DNA of 59,668 nucleotides from Bacillus sp. ISL-51 (GCF_018613535.1 NZ_JAGGQB010000019.1:1-59668); one strand, 5' to 3'; positions 31,240-43,585 are shown, numbered from the stretch's first letter. Notes: generated by a model not told the origin, from the sequence alone. Made by a program: numbers and translations.

Positions 31240-31260
31240 AACCCACATACCCAGGTGGTT
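31240..31260 (-). other. Leader hairpin before rpsL
   Basis: In the 116-base ybxF-rpsL gap, minus-strand AACCAC-like bases (31255-31260) pair with GTGGGTT (31240-31246) around CTGGGTAT. No U run follows. It could be a ribosomal-protein binding site, but I cannot name one. Confidence 0.35.
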
Positions 31261-31326
31261 CATCATTAGGCAAAAAACAATGTCTTTACACAAGAATAAT
31301 TTCTTACGTAAAAACAAAAAAGTACG

Positions 31327-31575
31327 CTATAACATAATGGCAACAGCTGCTGCTCCCACTTCAATTCCGCAGGCTTTGCCGAGCTTTTTCATGGATTCGA
31401 CCATACAGACAGCGACATTTTGGCTCTTCGCAAGCTGAATAACGCCTGCCGTAAGAACTGAGTCCGCGTCTTTTGCCACGACGACTTCCTTTACTGAACC
31501 TCGTTTTAGAGCTTTCACTGTTTGCTTCGTACCAATAATAATTGATTTGGCCTGTGATACTTTATCATAAGACAT
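31327..31575 (-). CDS. rplGB: YbxF, L7Ae-family K-turn-binding protein
   Basis: The 82-residue protein belongs to the L7Ae/L30e family; the RNA-binding signature ends [25 protein letters not shown]. subtilis YbxF binds kink-turn RNA in vitro; its cellular role is unclear. ATG 31575 lies 8 bases after GGAGG. An in-frame extension of 56 codons back to 31743 covers the promoter and is not coding. It heads the str operon and has its own promoter. Confidence 0.95.
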   Translation of the reverse strand: MSYDKVSQAKSIIIGTKQTVKALKRGSVKEVVVAKDADSVLTAGVIQLAKSQNVAVCMVESMKKLGKACGIEVGAAAVAIML

Positions 31576-31621
31576 AAACACATCCTCCAAAGTAACAGGT
31601 TTTATTTCGAGCACCTTGGTT

Positions 31622-31650
31622 ATATTATCACTCTGCGAGACGGATGTCAA
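31622..31650 (-). promoter_or_regulatory. Sigma-A promoter of ybxF-rpsL-rpsG-fusA
   Basis: TTGACA (31645-31650) and TAATAT (31622-31627) are 17 bases apart on the minus strand, in the gap after rpoC. Confidence 0.75.
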
Positions 31651-31703
31651 CATCGTATGACATTTTTTAGTGCAGTCCGTCACCAGAATCATAACAAGAC
31701 TGC

Positions 31704-31729
31704 GGAAAAGCTGTCGAAACAGCTTTTCC
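31704..31729 (-). terminator. Stable hairpin after rpoC, possible terminator
   Basis: A perfect 11-bp stem (31704-31714 with 31719-31729) with a TTCG-type tetraloop lies 14 bases past the rpoC stop. No U run follows beyond four U inside the 3' arm, so termination may be partial, or the stem may define a processed 3' end. Confidence 0.5.
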
Positions 31730-31743
31730 TGCAGCAGTTTCAA

Positions 31744-34700
31744 TTATTCAACCGGAACCATATCTTCAGACGGCTGAACGTTAGAAACAGGTTTTACTTT
31801 TCTATAATTCATCATACCGGTACCGGCCGGAACCAGTTTACCGATAATAACATTTTCTTTCAGGCCGAGAAGTTCATCGCGCTTGCCTTTAATTGCAGCG
31901 TCTGTAAGAACACGGGTTGTTTCTTGGAATGATGCGGCAGACAAGAATGAATCTGTCTCAAGAGAAGCTTTTGTGATACCGAGAAGAACAGGACGGCCCG
32001 TAGCAGGTCGATTGCCTTCAAGCAGCACTTTTTTGTTCGCTTCTGTGAATTGGTGAATGTCAAGCAATGTACCAGGAAGCACATCAGTGTCTCCGGCATC
32101 GATCACACGGACTTTGCGAAGCATTTGGCGAACCATTACTTCAACGTGTTTATCGCCGATTTCAACACCCTGCATACGGTAAACTTTTTGAACTTCATGA
32201 AGAAGATACTCTTGAACCGTTGTCAGATCAGTGACTTTAAGAAGCTCTTTCGGATCGATAGAACCTTCAGTCAGTACTTGACCGCGAGTAATCTGATCTC
32301 CTTCCGCTACTTTTAAGCGCGAGTTGTAAGGTGCCGTGTATGAACGTGTTTCAACAGCGCCTTGAACAACGATTTCCTGCTGTTTGTCGCGGACTTCGTT
32401 GATTTCGGCAATTGTACCGTCAATTTCAGAAATCGTCGCTTGACCTTTCGGATTACGCGCTTCGAAAAGCTCTTGAATACGCGGAAGACCTTGTGTAATA
32501 TCGTCTCCGGCAACCCCGCCTGTATGGAAAGTACGCATCGTTAACTGTGTACCAGGCTCACCGATTGATTGGGCAGCGATAATACCGACTGCTTCTCCGA
32601 CTTCAACATCAGTTCCGGTCGCAAGATTTCGGCCGTAGCATCGTTTACATACACCATGCGGCGTATTACATGTGAAGGCAGAACGAATCCACACTTCTTC
32701 AATGCCGGCTTCAACGATTTCAAGCGCCTTATCCTCATCGATCAATTCATTTTCGTTAATAAGCACAGCACCCGTTTCAGGATGTTTGATCTGTTTTCTG
32801 GAAAAACGGCCGATTAGACGCTCTTCCAGGCGCTCAATGATTTCCGTGCCTTCTCTGAGCGGTTTAGCAAGAATACCGCGGTCAGTTCCGCAATCTGTTT
32901 CACGAATGATAACATCTTGCGCAACATCAACAAGACGGCGTGTAAGGTAACCTGAGTCAGCTGTTTTCAGGGCGGTATCGGCAAGACCTTTACGCGCACC
33001 GTGAGTGGAGATAAAGTACTCCAATACTGTCAGACCTTCACGGAAACTTGATTTGATTGGCAACTCAATGATTCGTCCAGCCGGGTTGGCCATCAGACCG
33101 CGCATACCCGCAAGCTGCGTAAAGTTAGATGCGTTACCACGGGCTCCTGAGTCACTCATCATGTAGATCGGGTTGACTTCGTCTAATGATTTCATCAGTT
33201 TGCCTTGGATGACGTCTTTGGCTGAACTCCAAATTGAGATGACTCTCTCGTAGCGTTCTTCTTCGGTGATTAAACCGCGTCTGAACTGTTTCATGACATT
33301 GTCAACTTTGCTTTGTGCTTCTTCAAGGATTTCTTGTTTATCATCGAGAACGACGATATCAGAAACCCCTACTGTAATACCGGCTTTCGTTGAATATCTG
33401 AAACCGAGGTTTTTCATGCGGTCAAGCATTTTAGACGTTTCCGTGATATGGAATCGTTTAAAGATTTCCGCGATAATTTTACCCAGAATACCTTTTTTAA
33501 ACGGTGCATTGATTGGCTGTTCTGCAATCACAGCTTTAACGTCCGCACCTTTATCTAAGAAGAAACGGTCAGGTGTTTTCTCTTCAATGTTGCTCTTCGT
33601 AGGTTCATTCATGTAAGGGAATGACTCAGGAAGAATTTCATTGAAAACCAGTTTACCGACTGTCGTAATTAACAGTTTAGAACGCTGCTCATCAGTAAAC
33701 GTCACATTCTTCAGGGAGTTCGCCGCAACGGCAACTCTCGTATGAAGGTGGACATATCCGTTTTGATAAGCAAGAAGCGCTTCGTCTGTATTTTTGAATA
33801 CCATGCCTTCACCGACTGCTCCGGCACGCTCAAGCGTCAGGTAGTAGTTTCCTAATACCATATCCTGAGACGGCGTTACAACCGGTTTACCATCTTTAGG
33901 GTTCAAGATGTTTTGCGCTGCAAGCATCAGAATGCGCGCCTCAGCTTGGGCCTCTGCTGATAAAGGTACGTGAACCGCCATTTGGTCACCGTCAAAGTCA
34001 GCGTTATATGCTGTACATACAAGCGGGTGAAGACGAATTGCACGTCCTTCTACAAGCGTCGGTTCGAAAGCCTGAATACCTAATCTGTGAAGCGTAGGGG
34101 CACGGTTCAATAAGACCGGATGCTCCCTAATGACAGATTCAAGTACATCCCACACTTCAGGCTGTACGCGCTCGATTTTGCGTTTCGCGCTCTTAATGTT
34201 GTGTGCAAGGCCTTTTTCAACAAGCTCTTTCATGACGAAAGGCTTGAAGAGCTCAAGCGCCATTTCCTTCGGTAATCCGCACTGGTACATTTTCAAATGC
34301 GGTCCTACTACGATAACAGAACGTCCGGAGTAGTCTACACGTTTACCGAGAAGGTTCTGACGGAAGCGTCCTTGTTTCCCTTTCAGCATGTGAGAAAGAG
34401 ATTTTAACGGACGGTTACCCGGACCTGTTACAGGACGGCCGCGGCGTCCGTTGTCAATCAGAGCATCGACAGCTTCCTGAAGCATACGTTTTTCGTTCTG
34501 AACGATGATGCTCGGCGCGCCGAGATCCAACAGACGTTTTAAACGATTGTTACGGTTGATAACACGACGGTAAAGGTCGTTCAGGTCAGACGTTGCGAAA
34601 CGTCCGCCGTCAAGCTGAACCATCGGTCTTAACTCAGGAGGAATAACCGGAAGCACATCAAGGATCATCCAAGACGGCTTGTTTCCTGAATTACGGAAGG

Positions 34701-35343
34701 CTTCCAATACTTCAAGGCGTTTGATCGCACGTGTGCGCCGCTGTCCTTGAGATGTTTTCAGCTCTTCTTTTAACATATCAACTTCTTTGACAAGGTCGAT
34801 GTCTTGAAGAAGTTTATTAATGGCTTCCGCACCCATAGAGGCTTGGAATTTGCTGCCGTATTTATCAAGATACGCACGGTATTCCTTCTCAGATAAAAGC
34901 TGTTTCTTTTCAAGCGGTGTATTAGCCGGATCGGTTACGACGTAAGAAGCAAAGTAAATAACTTCTTCTAACGCACGCGGTGACATATCCAATACGAGGC
35001 CCATACGGCTCGGAATACCTTTGAAATACCAAATGTGAGAAACCGGGGCAGCCAGTTCAATATGCCCCATTCTCTCACGACGGACTTTAGCCCGCGTTAC
35101 TTCAACTCCGCAACGGTCACAAACTACGCCTTTATAACGAACTCGCTTGTACTTGCCGCAATGACATTCCCAGTCCTTTGTCGGTCCGAAAATGCGTTCG
35201 CAGAACAGGCCGTCCTTTTCAGGTTTTAACGTACGATAGTTTATCGTTTCAGGCTTTTTCACTTCACCAAAAGACCATGAACGGATTTTATCCGGTGAAG
35301 CAAGACCGATGTTCATATACTCAAAATTGTTCACATCCAGCAA
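31744..35343 (-). CDS. rpoC: RNA polymerase beta' subunit
   Basis: RpoC forms the catalytic centre with RpoB. The 1199-residue protein begins [20 protein letters not shown] from a TTG at 35343, 8 bases after GGAGGT; in-frame codons further up precede that site. Visible motifs are the N-terminal zinc finger [20 protein letters not shown], the catalytic NADFDGDQ with three Mg-binding Asp, the bridge-helix region and the second Cys cluster [17 protein letters not shown]. It lies 61 bases after rpoB, and the stop is followed by a stable hairpin. Confidence 0.98.
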   Translation of the reverse strand: MLDVNNFEYMNIGLASPDKIRSWSFGEVKKPETINYRTLKPEKDGLFCERIFGPTKDWECHCGKYKRVRYKGVVCDRCGVEVTRAKVRRERMGHIELAAPVSHIWYFKGIPSRMGLVLDMSPRALEEVIYFASYVVTDPANTPLEKKQLLSEKEYRAYLDKYGSKFQASMGAEAINKLLQDIDLVKEVDMLKEELKTSQGQRRTRAIKRLEVLEAFRNSGNKPSWMILDVLPVIPPELRPMVQLDGGRFATSDLNDLYRRVINRNNRLKRLLDLGAPSIIVQNEKRMLQEAVDALIDNGRRGRPVTGPGNRPLKSLSHMLKGKQGRFRQNLLGKRVDYSGRSVIVVGPHLKMYQCGLPKEMALELFKPFVMKELVEKGLAHNIKSAKRKIERVQPEVWDVLESVIREHPVLLNRAPTLHRLGIQAFEPTLVEGRAIRLHPLVCTAYNADFDGDQMAVHVPLSAEAQAEARILMLAAQNILNPKDGKPVVTPSQDMVLGNYYLTLERAGAVGEGMVFKNTDEALLAYQNGYVHLHTRVAVAANSLKNVTFTDEQRSKLLITTVGKLVFNEILPESFPYMNEPTKSNIEEKTPDRFFLDKGADVKAVIAEQPINAPFKKGILGKIIAEIFKRFHITETSKMLDRMKNLGFRYSTKAGITVGVSDIVVLDDKQEILEEAQSKVDNVMKQFRRGLITEEERYERVISIWSSAKDVIQGKLMKSLDEVNPIYMMSDSGARGNASNFTQLAGMRGLMANPAGRIIELPIKSSFREGLTVLEYFISTHGARKGLADTALKTADSGYLTRRLVDVAQDVIIRETDCGTDRGILAKPLREGTEIIERLEERLIGRFSRKQIKHPETGAVLINENELIDEDKALEIVEAGIEEVWIRSAFTCNTPHGVCKRCYGRNLATGTDVEVGEAVGIIAAQSIGEPGTQLTMRTFHTGGVAGDDITQGLPRIQELFEARNPKGQATISEIDGTIAEINEVRDKQQEIVVQGAVETRSYTAPYNSRLKVAEGDQITRGQVLTEGSIDPKELLKVTDLTTVQEYLLHEVQKVYRMQGVEIGDKHVEVMVRQMLRKVRVIDAGDTDVLPGTLLDIHQFTEANKKVLLEGNRPATGRPVLLGITKASLETDSFLSAASFQETTRVLTDAAIKGKRDELLGLKENVIIGKLVPAGTGMMNYRKVKPVSNVQPSEDMVPVE

Positions 35344-35404
35344 GGGGCCTACCTCCCTTTTTATCTTCGGATTAACCGATGTCACTTGCTTTATCAATCA
35401 GAGA

Positions 35405-38986
<3,582 letters not shown>

Positions 38987-39067
38987 CTGATTCACCCCTC
39001 AAATCATGCGTATTATATGTGTAATAAGCATTCCTTACAGTGAAGAAATACTTTTACAAGACAAAAG

Positions 39068-39094
39068 AAAAAAGGGTTTCTAATTAAGAAAACC
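39068..39094 (-). terminator. Weak terminator or attenuator before rpoB
   Basis: In the rpoB leader GGTTTTC (39088-39094) pairs with GAAACC (39075-39080) with one bulge, followed by CTTTTTTC. It is a weak stem but placed where readthrough from ybxB or the rpoB promoter could be tuned. Confidence 0.4.
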
Positions 39095-39136
39095 ACATCC
39101 ATAAACAAATACCGATTTTATTAGCATTTCCATGTT

Positions 39137-39151
39137 TGTATAATTTATACA
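39137..39151. repeat. Palindrome in the rpoB upstream region
   Basis: TGTATAA-T-TTATACA is an interrupted palindrome in the AT-rich gap, downstream of the proposed rpoB start site. It could be an operator or an RNA hairpin. Confidence 0.4.
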
Positions 39152-39204
39152 TGCACTATAATTATTCAGCATATCATGCAAAATATATACATTGGCATTT
39201 TACA

Positions 39205-39233
39205 ATATTAACATAGCCAAAAATTCAAGTCAA
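39205..39233 (-). promoter_or_regulatory. Sigma-A promoter of rpoB-rpoC
   Basis: TTGACT (39228-39233) and TAATAT (39205-39210) are 17 bases apart on the minus strand. The -35 overlaps the ybxB stop codon region. The leader before rpoB would be about 210 bases. Confidence 0.65.
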
Positions 39234-39835
39234 ACTTTTTTTGCTTTTATGATATAATAGCCTTTCTTTTTTTGAACGACAGAAACTTCGTCAAAAAGTT
39301 CCTTCAGTTTTTCAATGGCAGAAGGCCCGCCCTGTTTTTTCTGTATGACGATCCACAATTCACCTGAAGTCCTTAAATGTTCAGCGCTTTTTTCAAAAAT
39401 GGCATGGACAACTTTTTTTCCGGCGCGGATTGGGGGGTTTGTAATAATAGAAGCAAATGTTTGAGCAGAATCAATATTTGAAAATAAATCACTCTGATAA
39501 ATACGCACGTTATTTATTTCGTTTTTTTCTGCATTTTCATTTGATAACTCTACGGCTCTTTCATTCACATCAACCATGTGGACTGTCCGGTCTGTAAATT
39601 CACCTGCAAGCGATAAACCGATCGGGCCGTAGCCGCACCCTACATCCAGAAAGTCGCCATCCGTTTCCGGCTCTTGGAACGCTTCAATTAAGACACGTGA
39701 TCCGAAATCAACTTCCTTTTTTGAGAAAACGCCGCTGTCACTTGTGAATGTATACGATTTATTTCGCAGTGTAAATGACCATGTTTGCTTATTGCTTTGA
39801 ACTGAAGGTTTTTCTGAATAATAGTGTTCACTCAT
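39230..39835 (-). CDS. ybxB: YbxB, RsmC-like class I methyltransferase
   Basis: The 201-residue protein is a small-domain methyltransferase (MTS family) related to 16S rRNA guanine methyltransferase RsmC. It shows motif I LDVGCGYGPIGL near residue 60, strand 2 VHMVDVNERAVEL and the catalytic NPPI in IITNPPIRAGKK. The site NPPI rather than NPPF/Y is slightly atypical. The rRNA target in Bacillus is not known to me. Its AGGAGG site lies just after the rplL terminator, so it depends on readthrough or a weak promoter. Confidence 0.88.
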   Translation of the reverse strand: MSEHYYSEKPSVQSNKQTWSFTLRNKSYTFTSDSGVFSKKEVDFGSRVLIEAFQEPETDGDFLDVGCGYGPIGLSLAGEFTDRTVHMVDVNERAVELSNENAEKNEINNVRIYQSDLFSNIDSAQTFASIITNPPIRAGKKVVHAIFEKSAEHLRTSGELWIVIQKKQGGPSAIEKLKELFDEVSVVQKKKGYYIIKAKKV

Positions 39836-39875
39836 TATTAGAACCTCCTCATATCATTTCGCTTAAAGAAAAGCA

Positions 39876-39906
39876 AAGAAAAAGCCCGCCTCATAAAAGC
39901 GAGCTT
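39876..39906 (-). terminator. Intrinsic terminator of rplJ-rplL
   Basis: AAGCTCGC (39899-39906) pairs with GCGGGCTT (39882-39889) on the minus strand, with one G-U pair, and a U run follows. It lies 20 bases after rplL. Confidence 0.8.
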
Positions 39907-39926
39907 CCCCTACAGGCAAGTGAAGA

Positions 39927-40298
39927 TTACTTAACTTCTACAGAAGCGCCAACTTCTTCAAGTTTAGCTTTAAGCTCTTCAGCTTCTTCTTTCGCAATAC
40001 CTTCTTTAAGTGGTTTTGGAGTGTTGTCAACAAGTTCTTTAGCTTCTTTTAAGCCAAGACCAGTGATTTCACGTACAACTTTGATAACTTTGATTTTTTG
40101 TCCGCCTGCACCAGCAAGGATTAGGTCGAATTCGCTTTGCTCTTCAGCAGCTCCGCCAGCAGCAGCTCCGCCAGCTACAGCTACAGGAGCAGCAGCAGTT
40201 ACGCCAAATTCTTCTTCGATTGCTTTTACTAGGTCGTTCAATTCAAGTACAGTTGCTTCTTTAACGGAAGCAATGATTTCTTCGATATTTAAAGCCAT
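39927..40298 (-). CDS. rplL: 50S ribosomal protein L7/L12 (bL12)
   Basis: L12 dimers form the flexible stalk that recruits translation GTPases. The 123-residue protein starts [20 protein letters not shown] at ATG 40298, 8 bases after GGAGG, has the Ala/Gly-rich hinge (about residues 35-52) and the C-terminal domain with [19 protein letters not shown]. An in-frame earlier codon overlaps the ribosome binding site. Confidence 0.98.
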   Translation of the reverse strand: MALNIEEIIASVKEATVLELNDLVKAIEEEFGVTAAAPVAVAGGAAAGGAAEEQSEFDLILAGAGGQKIKVIKVVREITGLGLKEAKELVDNTPKPLKEGIAKEEAEELKAKLEEVGASVEVK

Positions 40299-40340
40299 TT
40301 GTAATTCCTCCATTTGTTTTTATTTTAGATAAAAATCAGA

Positions 40341-40841
40341 TTAAGCGCCTTGTTCTTCCTTTTGATCTGCAACTGCTTTAGCTGCAAGAGCAAGGTTGCG
40401 AACTGGAGCTTGGAGTACGCTAAGCAACATAGAAAGCAAGCCTTCGCGTGATGGAAGTTCAGCAAGAGCTTTCACTTCTTCAACAGAAGAAACTTTACCT
40501 TCGATAACGCCCGCTTTGATTTCCAAAGCTTCGTGTTTTTTCGCAAACTCGTTAAGAACTTTTGCCGGAGCGACAACATCTTCAGTACTGAATGCGATCG
40601 CATTCGGTCCAGTTAAGACATCGTTCAAACCATCAAGTTCAGCTTGTTCAACCGCACGGCGAGTCATTGTGTTTTTGTACACTTTGAACTCAACGTTAGC
40701 TTCGCGAAGCTGTTTACGAAGTTCAGTTACTTCAGAAACGCTAAGTCCGCGGTAGTCAACGATGATCGTTGATTTGCTTTCTTTCAGTTTAGAAGCAATC
40801 TCTTCAACAACAACTTTTTTTGTTTCAATTGCGCTGCTCAT
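40341..40841 (-). CDS. rplJ: 50S ribosomal protein L10 (uL10)
   Basis: L10 anchors the L12 stalk to 23S rRNA and autoregulates its operon. The 166-residue protein begins [20 protein letters not shown] and contains [20 protein letters not shown], with a C-terminal helix for L12 dimers. It lies behind a 216-base leader with promoter and attenuator. AGGAGGTG precedes the ATG. Confidence 0.98.
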   Translation of the reverse strand: MSSAIETKKVVVEEIASKLKESKSTIIVDYRGLSVSEVTELRKQLREANVEFKVYKNTMTRRAVEQAELDGLNDVLTGPNAIAFSTEDVVAPAKVLNEFAKKHEALEIKAGVIEGKVSSVEEVKALAELPSREGLLSMLLSVLQAPVRNLALAAKAVADQKEEQGA

Positions 40842-41057
40842 GGTTACACCTCCTGTAGATTTTGTGTAACACTTATACCGCTAGGTGATCACGACTGTGA
40901 CGACGATTTCATATAAAAAGCCTCCATGTGACATGGAGGCTGTATATACAAGCATACGTAACGTAATAGCTGTGATATATATACACCTCGGCAGGATATT
41001 AAGCCTTTAACGGCCCCTGCTGTCTACGGTATAAATGACATATTATATTTTACAACA
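40842..41057 (-). promoter_or_regulatory. L10 leader of rplJ-rplL
   Basis: The long leader between the rplJ promoter and ATG is structured and contains the terminator at 40914-40941. In B. subtilis the L10(L12)4 complex binds this leader and promotes termination, shutting down the operon when free L10 is in excess. The 5' limit is estimated from the promoter. Confidence 0.75.
40914..40941 (-). terminator. Attenuator terminator in the rplJ leader
   Basis: A perfect 10-bp stem, AGCCTCCATG with CATGGAGGCT, and a 3-base loop (40919-40941) is followed by five U on the minus strand, 73 bases before rplJ. Confidence 0.85.
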
Positions 41058-41063
41058 TTTTGA

Positions 41064-41092
41064 ATCATATCAGAATGCTGATGTAAAGTCAA
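41064..41092 (-). promoter_or_regulatory. Sigma-A promoter of rplJ-rplL
   Basis: TTGACT (41087-41092) and TATGAT (41064-41069) are 17 bases apart on the minus strand, just after the rplA stop. Confidence 0.75.
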
Positions 41093-41095
41093 ATA

Positions 41096-41794
41096 TTATT
41101 TTACGTTGAAAGTAGAAGCGTCTACTTTGACACCAGGGCCCATAGTAGAAGTAACAGCAACGTTTTTCACGTAAACACCTTTAGCCGCAGCCGGTTTTGC
41201 TTTCAGGATTGTTTCATACATTGTTGTGAAGTTCTCAACAAGTTTTTCATCCTCGAAAGAAACTTTTCCGATTGGAACGTGGATGTTTCCTGCTTTATCA
41301 ACGCGGTATTCAACTTTACCAGCTTTGATTTCGCCGATTGCTTTTTCCACTTCAAAAGTAACAGTTCCTGTTTTAGGGTTTGGCATAAGACCTTTTGGTC
41401 CAAGCACACGTCCGATTTTACCGACTTCACCCATCATGTCAGGAGTCGCAACGATTACATCAAAATCGAACCAACCTTGTTGGATTTTCGTGATGTAATC
41501 AGAATCGCCAACGTAATCTGCACCGGCAGCTTCAGCTTCTTTTGCTTTTTCGCCTTTAGCGAATACAAGCACGCGCTGAGTTTTACCAGTTCCGTTAGGA
41601 AGAACTACAGCTCCGCGGATTTGTTGGTCGTTTTTACGAGGGTCAACCCCTAAACGAAAAGCAACTTCAACTGTAGCGTCGAATTTAGCTGTATTCGTTT
41701 TTTTAGTAAGCGCCACTGCTTCAGCGACATCGTAAGCTTTCGCACGATCTACAAGCTTCGCAGCTTCAACGTACTTTTTACCTTTTTTAGCCAT
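41096..41794 (-). CDS. rplA: 50S ribosomal protein L1 (uL1)
   Basis: L1 forms the mobile stalk at the E site and in many bacteria represses the L11-L1 operon by binding its mRNA. The 232-residue protein begins [20 protein letters not shown] and has the signature [24 protein letters not shown] segment (here [11 protein letters not shown]). AAGGAGG precedes the ATG. A motif shared with the rplK leader lies 18-45 bases before it. Confidence 0.98.
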   Translation of the reverse strand: MAKKGKKYVEAAKLVDRAKAYDVAEAVALTKKTNTAKFDATVEVAFRLGVDPRKNDQQIRGAVVLPNGTGKTQRVLVFAKGEKAKEAEAAGADYVGDSDYITKIQQGWFDFDVIVATPDMMGEVGKIGRVLGPKGLMPNPKTGTVTFEVEKAIGEIKAGKVEYRVDKAGNIHVPIGKVSFEDEKLVENFTTMYETILKAKPAAAKGVYVKNVAVTSTMGPGVKVDASTFNVK

Positions 41795-41811
41795 TTTAAA
41801 ATTTCCTCCTT

Positions 41812-41839
41812 ATGTGGTTATAGCGGAATAACCTCCCAC
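41812..41839 (-). promoter_or_regulatory. Leader motif copy 2, before rplA (candidate L1 site)
   Basis: The minus strand begins GTGGGAGG and ends TATAACCACAT over 28 bases. GTGG/CCAC can close a stem around an asymmetric loop. Nearly the same motif precedes rplK at 42339-42365. L1 binding is a hypothesis. Confidence 0.5.
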
Positions 41840-41845
41840 GAATAA

Positions 41846-41875
41846 GGGTTGCGAACTTGTGAAAACTCGCAACCC
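41846..41875 (-). other. Hairpin in the rplK-rplA gap
   Basis: A perfect 9-bp stem (41846-41854 with 41867-41875, GGGTTGCGA with TCGCAACCC) follows the rplK stop by 13 bases. The bases after it, TTATTCG, are not a good U tract. It may stabilise or attenuate the transcript. Confidence 0.55.
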
Positions 41876-41888
41876 GACAAGAAACAAA

Positions 41889-42314
41889 TTAATCCTCGAT
41901 AACAATACCCATACTGCGGGCAGTACCTTCAACCATGCGCATTGCCGCTTCAACGTCTGCTGCGTTTAAGTCAGGCATTTTCGTTTCAGCGATTTCGCGT
42001 ACTTTATCGCGCTTAACGGTTGCCACTTTATTACGGTTTGGTTCACCAGAACCAGACTCAATTCCAGCTGCTTTTTTAAGCAATACTGCAGCAGGCGGAG
42101 TTTTTGTAATAAATGTAAATGAACGGTCTTCGTAAACCGAAATTTCAACAGGAATGATTAAACCAGCTTGGTCAGCTGTACGAGCGTTAAACTCCTTACA
42201 GAATCCCATGATATTTACACCGGCTTGACCTAGTGCAGGTCCAACTGGCGGCGCTGGGTTAGCTTTTCCAGCAGGAATTTGCAATTTTACAACTTTTACT
42301 ACTTTTTTAGCCAC
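41889..42314 (-). CDS. rplK: 50S ribosomal protein L11 (uL11)
   Basis: L11 lies at the GTPase-associated centre and is needed for RelA activation and thiostrepton binding. From GTG 42314, 8 bases after AAGGAGG, it has 141 residues beginning [20 protein letters not shown]; upstream in-frame codons cover the leader motif and are rejected. It contains [20 protein letters not shown]. It begins the rplK-rplA pair with its own promoter. Confidence 0.98.
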
Positions 42315-42338
42315 GAGACACACCTCCTTAAGTCCGTG

Positions 42339-42365
42339 ATGTGGTAATAGGGTAAACCCTCCCAC
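42339..42365 (-). promoter_or_regulatory. Leader motif copy 1, before rplK (candidate L1 site)
   Basis: The minus strand begins GTGGGAGGG and ends TATTACCACAT over 27 bases. Stems GTGG/CCAC and GGG/CCC flank an asymmetric loop. It ends 24 bases before the rplK start. Confidence 0.5.
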
Positions 42366-42441
42366 TCAAGGTTTCATTCTTTATATGAATGACGAAATAT
42401 CAAGCTAGCTGCCTTGGATTAGTCCAAGACGTACCTTTGCT

Positions 42442-42470
42442 ATATTATCATTAATGTATATCAATTTCAA
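42442..42470 (-). promoter_or_regulatory. Sigma-A promoter of rplK-rplA
   Basis: TTGAAA (42465-42470) and TAATAT (42442-42447) are 17 bases apart on the minus strand, directly after nusG. A CTTGGA/TCCAAG hairpin (42413-42428) lies near the expected 5' end of the RNA. Confidence 0.7.
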
Positions 42471-42481
42471 GTTTTTTCACA

Positions 42482-43015
42482 TTACAATTTGTCGATCTGG
42501 GTAAATTCCAGCTCAACCGGCGTTTCCCGGCCGAACATGTTCACAAATACCTTCACTTTGCTCTTATCATAATCAATCTCTTCGATAGATCCGGTAAAGT
42601 TGGCAAATGGTCCGTCTATGACTTTGACTGTCTCTTTCAATTCAAAATCAATGTCGGTTTTCCGTTCATCCATTCCCATCCGTTTCAAAATGGTTTCCGC
42701 TTCGCCCGGTAAAAGAGGAGTCGGCTTTGAGCCTGATCCAGCTGATCCGACGAATCCGGTAACGCCCGGCGTGTTGCGGACCACATACCAGGAATCATCG
42801 GTCATGACGATTTCAACAAGCACGTAGCCAGGGAATACTTTCTTTTTAACTACCTTTTTCTTACCGTTCTTAATATCCGTTTCTTCTTCTTCAGGAACGA
42901 CTACGCGGAAAATTTTATCTTGCATTCCCATCGATTCCACACGTTTTTCAAGGTTTGCTTTTACTTTGTTTTCATAACCGGAATACGTATGAACAACATA
43001 CCAATTCTTTTCCAT
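42482..43015 (-). CDS. nusG: NusG, transcription elongation and pausing factor
   Basis: NusG binds RNA polymerase and, in Bacillus, stimulates sequence-specific pausing and couples to S10. From ATG 43015 it has 177 residues beginning MEKNWYVVHTYSGYENKVKA: an NGN domain with KVFPGYVLVEIVMTDDSWYV, then a C-terminal KOW domain with VKVIDGPFANFTGSIEEIDY. Upstream in-frame codons cover the leader hairpins. The nearest strong Shine-Dalgarno is 24 bases away, with a hairpin in between, which is unusual. Confidence 0.97.
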   Translation of the reverse strand: MEKNWYVVHTYSGYENKVKANLEKRVESMGMQDKIFRVVVPEEEETDIKNGKKKVVKKKVFPGYVLVEIVMTDDSWYVVRNTPGVTGFVGSAGSGSKPTPLLPGEAETILKRMGMDERKTDIDFELKETVKVIDGPFANFTGSIEEIDYDKSKVKVFVNMFGRETPVELEFTQIDKL

Positions 43016-43022
43016 TCTATCA

Positions 43023-43046
43023 GGACTATGCAGTCCTTCCCTCCCC
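43023..43046 (-). promoter_or_regulatory. Distant Shine-Dalgarno and bridging hairpin of nusG
   Basis: GGGGAGGGAA (43037-43046 on the minus strand) is 24 bases from the nusG ATG, measured from GGAGG. Between them GGACT-GCAT-AGTCC (43023-43036) forms a 5-bp hairpin. If it folds, the effective spacing falls to about 10 bases. Confidence 0.55.
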
Positions 43047-43070
43047 GCATTTAAAAAATGAGTGTAAAAC

Positions 43071-43092
43071 AAAAAATAGGCACAGAGCCTAT
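43071..43092 (-). terminator. Second terminator-like hairpin in the nusG leader
   Basis: ATAGGC (43087-43092 on the complement) pairs with GCCTAT (43076-43081) around TCTGT, followed by a run of U on the minus strand. The stem is only 6 bp. Confidence 0.55.
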
Positions 43093-43111
43093 GAATCCTT
43101 TTTTCAACACA

Positions 43112-43136
43112 ATAAAAAACCCGCTGAACGGGTTTT
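43112..43136 (-). terminator. Terminator between secE and nusG
   Basis: AAAACCCG (43129-43136 complement) pairs with CGGGTTTT (43116-43123) around a 5-base loop, followed by a U run on the minus strand. It lies 43 bases past the secE stop. Confidence 0.75.
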
Positions 43137-43179
43137 GGCAAACGATATTATGATCTATTATAGCACGTATTGCTGATCA

Positions 43180-43359
43180 TTATTCAACTATTAAACGAAT
43201 TAATTGAGAAATTCCTGTATCAAGGAGGGCAAAAAAGATAATAAAAAAGATAACTGTTGAAATAACCGTGATCGTATAACGCGTTAACTCTTTACCTTTA
43301 GGCCAGCTAACCTTTTTCATTTCTTTCCCAACATCTTTAAAGAAACTCATCATACGCAT
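43180..43359 (-). CDS. secE: SecE, preprotein translocase subunit
   Basis: SecE clamps the SecY channel. From ATG 43359, 8 bases after GGAGG, the protein has 59 residues with the conserved amphipathic EMKKVSWPKGKELTRYT and a single membrane segment (about residues 29-52). This is the short Gram-positive form. Longer in-frame readings overlap the ribosome binding site. It lies between rpmGB and nusG. Confidence 0.97.
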   Translation of the reverse strand: MRMMSFFKDVGKEMKKVSWPKGKELTRYTITVISTVIFFIIFFALLDTGISQLIRLIVE

Positions 43360-43393
43360 GTAAAAGACCTCCACAATTTAAAAAGCGAGAACA

Positions 43394-43543
43394 CTATTTT
43401 GTTTCTAAATGAGCTGTATGTGAATTGCAAGTGCTGCAGTACTTCTTAACTTCTAACCGCTCAGCCGCTGATGCAGAGCTTTTCATTGTCGTATAATTAC
43501 GATTTCCGCATGTTTTGCATGCCAGCGTAATCTTTTTTCTCAT
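43394..43543 (-). CDS. rpmGB: 50S ribosomal protein L33 (bL33), zinc-binding form
   Basis: The minus strand encodes 49 residues beginning [19 protein letters not shown] and ending [19 protein letters not shown] and CSTC form a zinc site (C+ type). It is too short for usual ORF cut-offs. It leads rpmGB-secE-nusG with AAAAGGTG before the ATG. Confidence 0.96.
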
Positions 43544-43585
43544 GTCGTTACACCTTTTCCTAAATAAACATTCATTTATCTTATT

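Noticed and set aside
31576..31743. 56-residue N-terminal extension of YbxF
   Set aside because: It covers a promoter and hairpin, and a good ribosome binding site precedes the shorter start.
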